A stretch of DNA of 64,000 nt from positions 124,001-188,000 of the forward strand of contig NZ_JAUYZJ010000002.1 of assembly GCF_030700285.1 (NCBI RefSeq). The letters are read 5' to 3'. The first letter of the stretch is position 1, and each line of letters opens with the position of its first letter. Shown piece after piece: positions 56,861 through 64,000 of this stretch. The position numbers and the translations under genes are program-made. The notes beneath the pieces were generated by a model. It had not been told where the DNA came from and made no database searches. It worked only from the letters and a program-made list of their open reading frames with translations. Source of the stretch: Methylobacterium sp. NEAU K (GTDB lineage: Bacteria; Pseudomonadota; Alphaproteobacteria; Rhizobiales; Beijerinckiaceae).

Positions 56861-57051
56861 AACGGTGCCCAACGGATGCCGCTACGCGTCCTTGTCCTGA
56901 CGCGCACGCCTTCGCCGAAGCGGATCCACGTCGCCAGCGTGCGTTCAGGCGCGATCGAGTCGGCCCGGTTTCACGTCCCGAAGCCGGGTGCAACCTTGCG
57001 CCGCGCTCTCGCGCGGGCGTACAGGCGGACCATGTCCGAGGAGACCTGACG

Positions 57052-58332
57052 ATGACCGACCGCCTGCCCGGCTTCAACACGCTGGCGATCCACGCGGGCG
57101 CCGCACCCGACGCCGCCACGGGCGCGCGGGCCACGCCGATCTACCAGACCACGAGCTTCGTCTTCGACGACGTCGACCACGCCGCTTCGCTGTTCGGACT
57201 TCAGGCCTTCGGCAACATCTATACGCGGATCACCAACCCGACGAACGCCGTGCTGGAGGAGCGCATCGCGGCGCTCGAGGGCGGCACCGCCGCGCTGGCC
57301 GTGGCCTCGGGCCACGCCGCCGAGTTCCTGACGATGCATGCCCTGATGCAGCCGGGCGACGAGTTCGTCGCCTCGAACAAGCTGTATGGCGGCTCGATCA
57401 ACCAGTTCAATCACTCGTACAAGAACTTCGGCTGGTCGGTGGCCTGGGCGGACAACGACGACCCGGCCTCGTTCGAGGCGGCGATCACGCCGCGCACCAA
57501 GGCGATCTTCTGTGAGTCCATCGCCAATCCGGGCGGGGTCATCACGGACATCGCGGCGCTCTCGCAGGTCGCCAAGAAGCACAACATCCCGCTGGTCGTC
57601 GACAACACCATGGCGACGCCGTACCTGATCCGGCCGTTCGAGCACGGGGCCGACATCGTCGTGCATTCGGCCACCAAGTTCCTGGGTGGGCACGGCAATT
57701 CGATCGGCGGCCTGATCGTCGACGGCGGCTCGTTCCAGTGGGTCGGCGATGCCCGCTACCCGATGATGAGCCAGCCCCGGCCGGAATATTCCGGGATGGT
57801 CCTGGCCGAGACCTTCGGCAATTTCGGTTTCGCCATCGCGTGCCGCGTCCTCGGCCTGCGCGACCTCGGGCCGGCCCTGTCGCCGTTCAACGCCTTCCTG
57901 ATCCTCAACGGCATTGAGACGCTGCCGCTGCGGATGCAGCGCCACTCCGACAATGCGCTGGTCGTGGCCACGCACCTGTCCAAGCACGAGGCGGTGTCCT
58001 GGGTGAGCTACCCGGGCCTGGAGGCCGACCGCTACCATGCGCTCGCCAAACGCTACACGCCGAACGGCGCCGGCGCGGTATTCACCTTCGGGTTGAAGGG
58101 CGGCTACGAGGCGGGCGTGAAGCTCGTCTCGAACCTGCAGCTGTTCTCACATCTCGCGAATATCGGAGACACCCGCTCGCTGGTCATCCATCCGGCCTCG
58201 ACCACGCACCGCCAGCTCACCGATGCGCAGAAGACGGCCGCGGGCGCCGGGCCTGAGGTGGTGCGGCTGTCGATCGGGCTTGAGGATCCGGCGGACCTGA
58301 TCGAGGATCTGGACGCGGCTCTCAGTGCGTGA
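57052..58332 (+). CDS. metY: O-acetylhomoserine aminocarboxypropyltransferase (sulfhydrylase)
   Basis: A 426-residue PLP enzyme of the Cys/Met metabolism family. It makes homocysteine (or methionine from methanethiol) from O-acetylhomoserine. The PLP lysine is in [16 protein letters not shown], the phosphate-binding segment is [10 protein letters not shown], and the [20 protein letters not shown] segment is typical. GAGGAGACC precedes the ATG. It is monocistronic, ending at a GC-rich hairpin. Confidence 0.9.
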   Translation: MTDRLPGFNTLAIHAGAAPDAATGARATPIYQTTSFVFDDVDHAASLFGLQAFGNIYTRITNPTNAVLEERIAALEGGTAALAVASGHAAEFLTMHALMQPGDEFVASNKLYGGSINQFNHSYKNFGWSVAWADNDDPASFEAAITPRTKAIFCESIANPGGVITDIAALSQVAKKHNIPLVVDNTMATPYLIRPFEHGADIVVHSATKFLGGHGNSIGGLIVDGGSFQWVGDARYPMMSQPRPEYSGMVLAETFGNFGFAIACRVLGLRDLGPALSPFNAFLILNGIETLPLRMQRHSDNALVVATHLSKHEAVSWVSYPGLEADRYHALAKRYTPNGAGAVFTFGLKGGYEAGVKLVSNLQLFSHLANIGDTRSLVIHPASTTHRQLTDAQKTAAGAGPEVVRLSIGLEDPADLIEDLDAALSA

Positions 58333-58419
58333 CGCCCTGATCCTGCCGGATCATCTCATCCTGGAGCGGCGGTGCGCAGCGTTGCCCTCGAAGGAGCCGT
58401 CCAGCGGCCGCGCGATGTC

Positions 58420-58443
58420 GGCGGCCCTCCTTCGGGGGCCGCC
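58420..58443. terminator. GC-rich hairpin between convergent metY and acyl-CoA dehydrogenase
   Basis: GGCGGCCC (58420-58427) and GGGCCGCC (58436-58443) pair around TCCTTCGG. It lies between two convergent genes, so may act in both directions, but no U-run follows on either strand. Confidence 0.5.
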
Positions 58444-58494
58444 GATGCGGCCTCCTCGGGATGAATGGGTTGGGCGGGACATCCGGTCCGCTGG

Positions 58495-60282
58495 CTAAAA
58501 CGCTTCGTCCGCCAGCGCCATGGTCGTATCAGCCCCGGCCTTGATCCGCACGAGCCGCAAGGCGGTCTCCGGCAGCATCCGCTCCATGAAGAACCGGCCG
58601 GTGGTGAGCTTGGCTTCCCAGCGGGGCGAGGCCGTCTCGGCATTCCGGGCCAGGGCCGCCTTGGCGATCCGCGCCCACATGTAGCCCAGGGCCACGAGGC
58701 CGAAGAGGTGCATGAAGTCGGAGGCGCCGGCGCCGGCATTGTCGGGCTTCGAGAACGCGTTCTGCATCAGCCACATCACGGCGCCTTGGAGGTCGTTCAG
58801 CCCGGCCTGGAGCGGCTGGGTGAACGGCGCCATCGCGGGATCCTCGCCGTGGTCCTTCAGGAAGGTCTGGACCTCGCCCAGGAACGCCATCATCGCCCGG
58901 CCGCCGTCCTTGGGCAGCTTGCGGCCGATCAGGTCCATGGCCTGGATGCCGTTGGCACCCTCGTAGATCATGGCGATGCGGGCATCGCGCACGAACTGCG
59001 ACATGCCCCATTCCTCGATATAGCCGTGGCCGCCGAACAGCTGCTGCGCCTCGACCGCGTTGGCGAAGCCGCGATCGGTCAGCACGCCCTTCACCACCGG
59101 GGTCAGCAGCCCGAGATGGTCGTCGGCGGTCTGGCGCTCCTTGGCGTCCTCCGAGCGGTGCAGGATGTCGGCCTGGAGGGCGGTCCAGAGCATCAGCGCC
59201 CGCGCCGCCTCGTTGAAGGCGCCGATCTGCATCAGCGTGCGGCGCACGTCCGGATGCACGATGATCGGGTCGGCGGCCTTGTCGGGCGCCTTGGCGCCGG
59301 TCAGGGCCCGGCCCTGGAGCCGCTCCTTCGCGTAGGCGACCGCGTTCTGGTAGGCGACCTCGGACTGGCCCAGCCCCTGGACGCCCACGGCGAGCCGCGC
59401 CTCGTTCATCATCACGAACATCGCGTTGAGGCCGCGATTCTCCTGGCCGACGAGCCAGCCCGTGGCGCCGTCGTAGTTCATCACGCAGGTCGCGTTGCCG
59501 TGGATGCCCATCTTGTGCTCCAGGGAGCCGCAGGACACCCCGTTCCGGGCGCCGAGCGAGCCGTCCGGATTAACCAGGAACTTCGGCACGACGAACAGGG
59601 AGATGCCCTTCGTGCCCGCCGGCGCGCCCTCGATCCGGGCGATCACCAGGTGGACGATGTTCTCGGCGAGGTCGTGCTCGCCCGCGGAAATGAAGATCTT
59701 GGTGCCGGTCAGGCTGTAGGAGCCGTCGCCGTTCGGCACCGCCTTGGTCTTCAGGAGGCCGAGATCCGTGCCGCAATGCGGCTCGGTGAGGTTCATGGTG
59801 CCGGTCCAGGCGCCCTCGACCATCTTGGGCAGGTAGAGCGCCTTCTGTTCGTCGGAGCCGTGGACCAGAAGGGCGGCCATCGCACCCTGGGTCAGGCCCG
59901 GATACATCCCGAGGGCGAGATTCGCCCCCGAGGCGAATTCCTGCATCGCAGTGTTGACGGTGTGCGGCAGGCCCTGCCCGCCGAATTCCTCCGGGACCGC
60001 CAAGCCCATCCAGCCGCCTTTCGCGTAGGCATCGTAGGCGGACTTGAAGCCCGTAGGCGTGCGCACGCTGCCATCGGGCTCGCGGCGGCAGCCTTCGAGG
60101 TCGCCCACACGGTTGACCGGGGCGAGCACCTCCTCGGCGAGCTTGGCGCCTTCGCGCAGGACCGCCTCGACCACGTCCGGGGAGGCGTCGGCGAATCCCG
60201 CGAGGTTGTCCCGGGCGTGGAACCCCAGAACATCGGTCAGCAGGAAAAGAGTGTCGTCGACGGGTGCACGGTACTGCGGCAT
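58495..60282 (-). CDS. Acyl-CoA dehydrogenase (DmdC-like)
   Basis: A 595-residue FAD enzyme longer than standard acyl-CoA dehydrogenases (~380-400). The extra C-terminal helical domain and N-terminal lead match the DmdC/AcdA class, which oxidises 3-methylmercaptopropionyl-CoA or medium-chain acyl-CoA. Key segments: MNLTEPHCGTDLGLLKTKA (FAD binding), CVMNYDGATGWLVG, QLFGGHGYIEEWGMSQ and IAMIYEGANGIQAMDLIGRK, which contains the catalytic-base Glu. The substrate is not decided by sequence. It is monocistronic. Confidence 0.87.
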   Translation of the reverse strand: MPQYRAPVDDTLFLLTDVLGFHARDNLAGFADASPDVVEAVLREGAKLAEEVLAPVNRVGDLEGCRREPDGSVRTPTGFKSAYDAYAKGGWMGLAVPEEFGGQGLPHTVNTAMQEFASGANLALGMYPGLTQGAMAALLVHGSDEQKALYLPKMVEGAWTGTMNLTEPHCGTDLGLLKTKAVPNGDGSYSLTGTKIFISAGEHDLAENIVHLVIARIEGAPAGTKGISLFVVPKFLVNPDGSLGARNGVSCGSLEHKMGIHGNATCVMNYDGATGWLVGQENRGLNAMFVMMNEARLAVGVQGLGQSEVAYQNAVAYAKERLQGRALTGAKAPDKAADPIIVHPDVRRTLMQIGAFNEAARALMLWTALQADILHRSEDAKERQTADDHLGLLTPVVKGVLTDRGFANAVEAQQLFGGHGYIEEWGMSQFVRDARIAMIYEGANGIQAMDLIGRKLPKDGGRAMMAFLGEVQTFLKDHGEDPAMAPFTQPLQAGLNDLQGAVMWLMQNAFSKPDNAGAGASDFMHLFGLVALGYMWARIAKAALARNAETASPRWEAKLTTGRFFMERMLPETALRLVRIKAGADTTMALADEAF

Positions 60283-60445
60283 GGCTTGCTTCCCCCAAGC
60301 ACAGGCTGACAGCCCAATTCGGCCCGCCTTTTGCCGCCATCTAAGCGCGCGGACCGTTCCGGAGCAACGGCCAAGCCTCGCCGGATTTCGGATGTGTCAG
60401 GGGCATGCACGCCAGCGCAGAAGATTACTGCGATCGCCTCGCCTT

Positions 60446-60462
60446 AACCGTGTGTTTACCAA
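60446..60462 (+). promoter_or_regulatory. Candidate CtrA-binding site upstream of podJ
   Basis: TTAACC-GTGTG-TTTACC gives two near-identical half sites with an 11-base period, matching the CtrA pattern TTAA-N7-TTAA with one mismatch. It is about 120 bases before the podJ ATG, in a rare AT-rich patch. podJ is a cell-cycle gene, so control by CtrA is plausible; this is inference. Confidence 0.4.
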
Positions 60463-60575
60463 GAAAGTTAAAGGTCGCCTCACACGATCCGGCACCCGCG
60501 TTCCGTGGATACCGTCCCTCGGTCCCATCTCGCGAACAGGATCGGACGCCGAACGCTGCCGACGACAGGCCACCG

Positions 60576-63500
60576 ATGACTCGCAACGCGATGCCACAGC
60601 TCGACAGTTTCGATCCGGAGGTGCTGGACGCCGCGCGCGACGTGGCGGCCCGGGCGGGCGTTCCGCTCGAGACCTGGATCGCCTCCGTCGTTCCGCAGCA
60701 GCAGAGTGCGCAAGGCAACCGGCGCCAACGTCGCCGTCACCGCGCCGAGGCCGGCGCCGGTCTTGAGACCCGGCAGGAGCGCGAGCATCACGAGGCTCGT
60801 GCAGACGCCGAAAGCCCACGGCCGGAGCGGCGCGCCGGGCCCCGCCCGGAGCCTGTCTCCGAGCCCTACGGCGACGGCTTCGCCGCCCTGATGAGCCGCC
60901 TCGACGGCCTCGATCGCACGCTGGACGAGGAGCGGCGCCTCGCCCAGGAGGCGGAGGCGCGGCGCTTGGCCGAGATCGAGACCCGGATCGAGCGCGCCCT
61001 GAAGGCCACACCCGTTCAGCAGGTGACCGAGCGCCTCGGTGACATCGAGCGCCGGATGTCCCAGCTCGGAGAGCAGTTCGCTGTCTCGCGGCCGCTCGGC
61101 CGCCGTGGGCGCCCGGCGGCCGTGGAGATTCGCAACGCGGTCCAGGATATCCGCCAGCGTCAGCGCGAACTCGCGCAGGGCGCGAGTGCGGGGTCGGCCC
61201 AGTCGGATGGCGGCGTCGTGGCGAGCATGCGCCTGGATCTCGCCCGTCGCCTGGAGGCGCGCGTCGAGGAGACCGCCGCACCGTCGGACGCCGTGTCCGA
61301 GCTTCAGAGCGAGATCGTGTGCCTGCGCGAGGCCATCCATCAGCTCGCGACCAGCCGGGATGTCGGCGCCCTCGAACAGGCCGTGATCTCGCTCGCCGAC
61401 GGGATCGAGCGCGCGCAGGTCGGCACCGACCTCACCGTCATCGCCGCACCGATCGAGCAGATCCGCGCGCAGGTCGAGCGCTTGGCAGAGGAAGTCGCGG
61501 AGAACGTCCACAGCCGGGTGGCCGACGACGTGCGCCGGCTCGCGGAGCGGCTCGACAGCGTCGCGGCGGCCGGCACCGCCGGTCCCGACGGCCACACCCT
61601 TGCCGGGCTGTTTTCCGAACTTGAGGAGATCCGCCGCCTGATCGGTGCCCTGGCCGGCCCGGAGCGCATCCAGGGCCTCGCGCAGAGTCTTCAGGCTGTC
61701 AGCGCCCAGATTGCACAGCTGCAGCGGATCGGCACAGACGCGGGCCTCCGTCCGCTCCTAGAGGAGATCCGCAGCGACGTCAGGACTGCGGCGCCGATGG
61801 CGATCGCCGAGCAGATCCAGACCCTTGCCGATAAGGTCGACACCCTGTGCGCCAGGGACGACCAGTTCGAGCGGACGGAGCGCGCGGAAGAGGTGGAATC
61901 CGCGCGGTCCGGCGACATGGCCTCGATCCACGCGATGCTGCGCAGCCTCGCCGAGAAAGTCGACCAGGTCGGCAGCCGCTCGGAACACGAGGGTCTCGAC
62001 GCCCTTGAGAAGCAGGTGGTCTCGCTCGCGGGGCGGCTCGACGCACCCCGCAGCGGCGATCCGGCCCTCGCTGGCCTCGAGCGGACCATGGACGACCTGC
62101 TGCGGCAGGTGACGGCGCTGCGCGAGTCGGCGCCGAGCGAGGCCGTCGTCGAGCGCGCCGCCCGCAAAGCTGTGGCTCAGACCCTCCAGGGATCCGGCAT
62201 CGCCGCCGCCGATTTGGGCGAGATCGGCCTCCTTCGGGCCAGCCTCGCCGACATGCAGGCACGGCAGGTCGCCTCGGACCAGCGCCTGGGCGCCACGTTG
62301 GAGGGCGTCCAGTCCGCCCTCGAGCGCCTCGTCAGCCGGCTCGGGCCGGCCGAGGCGACGAACGCGCGGGGGCTCTCGCTCGACCAGCGCCTGCTCGCTT
62401 CGACGAGCCCGGAGGCGGGCTTCGTCCCGCCGGAAGGCCGAGGCGGTACGCACCGCGACGCGACGGCCGAATCCTCCCGGCTCGCCGACGACCTGCTCGA
62501 ACCCGGAAGCGGGCGGCCGGGACGCGAGTCGCGCGCCGCGCAGGAGCGTCCGATCGTGCAGGGCCGCGACCCGGAACGCAGCCGATCCGGCGCGGAGGCC
62601 GGTGGCGACACCGACATCAAGACCAGCTTCATCGCGGCGGCCCGTCGCGCCGCCCAGGCCGCGCAGGCGGAGCTGGCCGCGGAAACCCCGACCGAGCGCC
62701 GCGACCTGCGCGCCCGCATCGCCGTCCCGGCGCAATCGGCGGGGACGGAGAGCCGGATCGGCCGGCTGCGCGCCGAGATCGACCGGCGGCGCCGGCCGCT
62801 GCTGCTCGGGCTCGCCGCCATCGTCCTGGCGCTTGGAGCGCTCCAGGCGATCAGCATGCGCACCCCCGAGGAGGCGCCGCACGCGGTGCCGACGTCCCAG
62901 GGCACCCCGGTCCGCGAGGACGCGGGCAAGGAGGCGGGCAAGGACGCGCCCAAGGACGCAGCTGCGGAGACTCCGGCTTCCAAGCCGTCCGCCGTCGATC
63001 CGGTCACCACGCAATCCCTGCCGAATCCCATCCCCGCAGCTGCGCGTCCGTTGCCGAAGGCTGCGGTGCCCCAAGTCTCGGGCATGAACACGTTGCAGGC
63101 GGACCTCGGAACCGTTCCGCCGGCGCTCGCCAAGGTCAAGCAGGCCGCCCTCGACGGAGACGGCACGGCGATCTGGGACCTCGCCACGCGTGAGGCCGAT
63201 GGCCGCGGCATGCCGCGCGACCTCGCGGTGGCGGCCAAGCTGTACGAGAAGCTGGCCTCGGCCGGTTACGCGCCCGCCGAGTACAAACTGGCGGGCCATT
63301 ACGAGAAGGGCTCGGGGGTGGTTCGCGACCTCGACAAGGCGAAGCTCTGGTACGGCCGCGCGGCCGAACAGGGCCACGCCCGTTCGATGCACAACCTGGC
63401 GGTGATCTACGCCGAGAACCCCTCGGCCAACGGCAAGCCGGACTTCGCCTCCGCGGCATCCTGGTTCCGCCAGGGCGCCGAGTTCGGCGTCCGCGACAGC

Positions 63501-63818
63501 CAGTACAATCTTGCCGTGCTCTACGCGCGGGGCCTCGGCCTGACGCAGGATCTGGTGCAATCCTACGCGTGGTTCGCGGCGGCTGCCGCACAGGGCGACG
63601 ACGATGCGGCCAAGAAGCGCGACGACGTGGCGAACAAGATGAGCGCTGCCGACCTCGCCAGCGCGAAGAGCCTCGCGGCGACGTTCAAGCCGCGTAAGAC
63701 CGACGCGGCGGTCAACGAACCGCCGGCCCCGAAGGAGGGTATCACCGCGCCGATGTCCCTCCTCGGCGCTCCCAGTCCGAGCCCGACGGCGTTCATCGCA
63801 CCGGGCCGCAAAACCTAG
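60576..63818 (+). CDS. podJ: PodJ-type polar organelle development protein with Sel1 repeats
   Basis: A 1080-residue membrane protein. Residues 1-735 are cytoplasmic, with long coiled-coil segments rich in Ala/Glu/Arg. One membrane helix follows (about 738-758, LLLGLAAIVLALGALQAI). The periplasmic part has a Pro/Lys-rich linker and Sel1-type repeats (about 865-1010), for example AAKLYEKLASAGYAPAEYKL and AKLWYGRAAEQGHARSMHNL. This is the layout of Caulobacter/Rhizobium PodJ, which marks a cell pole and recruits polarity factors. ATG 60576 was chosen; upstream codons are unconserved. Confidence 0.82.
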   Translation: MTRNAMPQLDSFDPEVLDAARDVAARAGVPLETWIASVVPQQQSAQGNRRQRRRHRAEAGAGLETRQEREHHEARADAESPRPERRAGPRPEPVSEPYGDGFAALMSRLDGLDRTLDEERRLAQEAEARRLAEIETRIERALKATPVQQVTERLGDIERRMSQLGEQFAVSRPLGRRGRPAAVEIRNAVQDIRQRQRELAQGASAGSAQSDGGVVASMRLDLARRLEARVEETAAPSDAVSELQSEIVCLREAIHQLATSRDVGALEQAVISLADGIERAQVGTDLTVIAAPIEQIRAQVERLAEEVAENVHSRVADDVRRLAERLDSVAAAGTAGPDGHTLAGLFSELEEIRRLIGALAGPERIQGLAQSLQAVSAQIAQLQRIGTDAGLRPLLEEIRSDVRTAAPMAIAEQIQTLADKVDTLCARDDQFERTERAEEVESARSGDMASIHAMLRSLAEKVDQVGSRSEHEGLDALEKQVVSLAGRLDAPRSGDPALAGLERTMDDLLRQVTALRESAPSEAVVERAARKAVAQTLQGSGIAAADLGEIGLLRASLADMQARQVASDQRLGATLEGVQSALERLVSRLGPAEATNARGLSLDQRLLASTSPEAGFVPPEGRGGTHRDATAESSRLADDLLEPGSGRPGRESRAAQERPIVQGRDPERSRSGAEAGGDTDIKTSFIAAARRAAQAAQAELAAETPTERRDLRARIAVPAQSAGTESRIGRLRAEIDRRRRPLLLGLAAIVLALGALQAISMRTPEEAPHAVPTSQGTPVREDAGKEAGKDAPKDAAAETPASKPSAVDPVTTQSLPNPIPAAARPLPKAAVPQVSGMNTLQADLGTVPPALAKVKQAALDGDGTAIWDLATREADGRGMPRDLAVAAKLYEKLASAGYAPAEYKLAGHYEKGSGVVRDLDKAKLWYGRAAEQGHARSMHNLAVIYAENPSANGKPDFASAASWFRQGAEFGVRDSQYNLAVLYARGLGLTQDLVQSYAWFAAAAAQGDDDAAKKRDDVANKMSAADLASAKSLAATFKPRKTDAAVNEPPAPKEGITAPMSLLGAPSPSPTAFIAPGRKT

Positions 63819-63959
63819 CGTCCGATACGGGCGGGGCCTATTTTGCCGCCCCGATCCCAGCTTGACCGCCTTGCCGCGATGCGGGAACGCTCCGTCGAAA
63901 GGGCGGCAGAGCGCGGCGAGGTTGCGCGGTCGCCGCCCTCGCCGCGGCACGGAGGATGG

Positions 63960-64000
63960 ATGGCGCGCCGGAACCCTGTCCCGATCAGCGCGCTCGTGCT
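63960..64000 (+). CDS. Start of an unidentified gene, cut by the window edge
   Basis: ATG 63960, with GGAGG 4 bases upstream, reads MARRNPVPISALV before the edge. This N-terminus is reminiscent of DUF721 (DciA-like) proteins, but 13 residues are not enough to decide. An ATG at 63956 in another frame is too close to the GGAGG. Confidence 0.3.
   Translation, partial: MARRNPVPISALV

Noticed and set aside
61758..63950. A 730-codon open frame antisense to podJ
   Set aside because: Long antisense frames arise from GC-rich third positions. The sequence is Arg/Gly-rich with no recognisable family, and podJ has clear Sel1 repeats and a membrane helix on the other strand.

Overview
The window looks like chromosomal DNA of an alphaproteobacterium of the order Hyphomicrobiales (Rhizobiales), most likely Methylobacterium or a close relative. 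The signs are a very GC-rich sequence, a CpdR response regulator next to an N-formylglutamate amidohydrolase, a PodJ-type polarity protein with Sel1 repeats, the rpsT-dnaA pair, a complete aa3 cytochrome oxidase assembly operon, and several small DUF families common in Methylobacteriaceae. The genus is an inference. Most of the window is ordinary core genome.

Layout. 1-7213: a DUF1178 fragment, a nitrilase-family amidase and glutaredoxin, then cpdR, N-formylglutamate amidohydrolase, galU, a galE gene reduced to an out-of-frame deletion scar, a lytic transglycosylase and a DUF459 SGNH protein. 7245-13495: gltB-gltD (glutamate synthase). 14038-15758: a secreted proline/alanine-rich protein and fdhD. 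16050-22803: ctaC-ctaD-ctaB-coxF-ctaG-ctaE followed by DUF983 and surf1, giving three catalytic subunits plus heme O synthase and copper/heme assembly factors. 23015-25431: sfnG-sfnB, for use of dimethyl sulfone as a sulfur source. 25988-28772: a Crp/Fnr regulator, a DUF6894 gene behind a near-consensus promoter, a CDF metal exporter and two coupled small genes. 28871-31068: queA-tgt (queuosine). 31140-38205: an SGNH-like membrane protein, tRNA-Pro(CGG), a phosphopantetheinyl transferase, an MFS carrier, ligA and an exonuclease with a SWIM-type zinc finger. 38269-43233: fatty-acid beta-oxidation genes (FadJ-type protein and thiolase) with an EAL protein and a DUF2059 protein between them. 43486-45734: dnaA and rpsT. 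46018-49876: ccmAB, a small gene, trmJ and icd.

49923-51790 is the one clearly accessory stretch. It holds a frameshifted LuxR-type autoinducer-binding regulator, a small XRE-like fragment gene and a frameshifted transposase remnant, with no intact mobile element. It is followed by a tight two-gene unit (HerA-like hexameric ATPase plus PAS-GGDEF-EAL protein), a cluster of small unknown genes (55920-56860), metY, a DmdC-like acyl-CoA dehydrogenase and podJ.

There is no CRISPR array, no intact insertion sequence, no prophage and no recognisable defence island. The least ordinary items are the galE deletion scar, the HerA/c-di-GMP pair, the exonuclease-SWIM fusion, the zinc-site-depleted TGT, the hairpin array behind galU and the structured dnaA leader. 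I did not find strong evidence for a wholly new multi-gene system.
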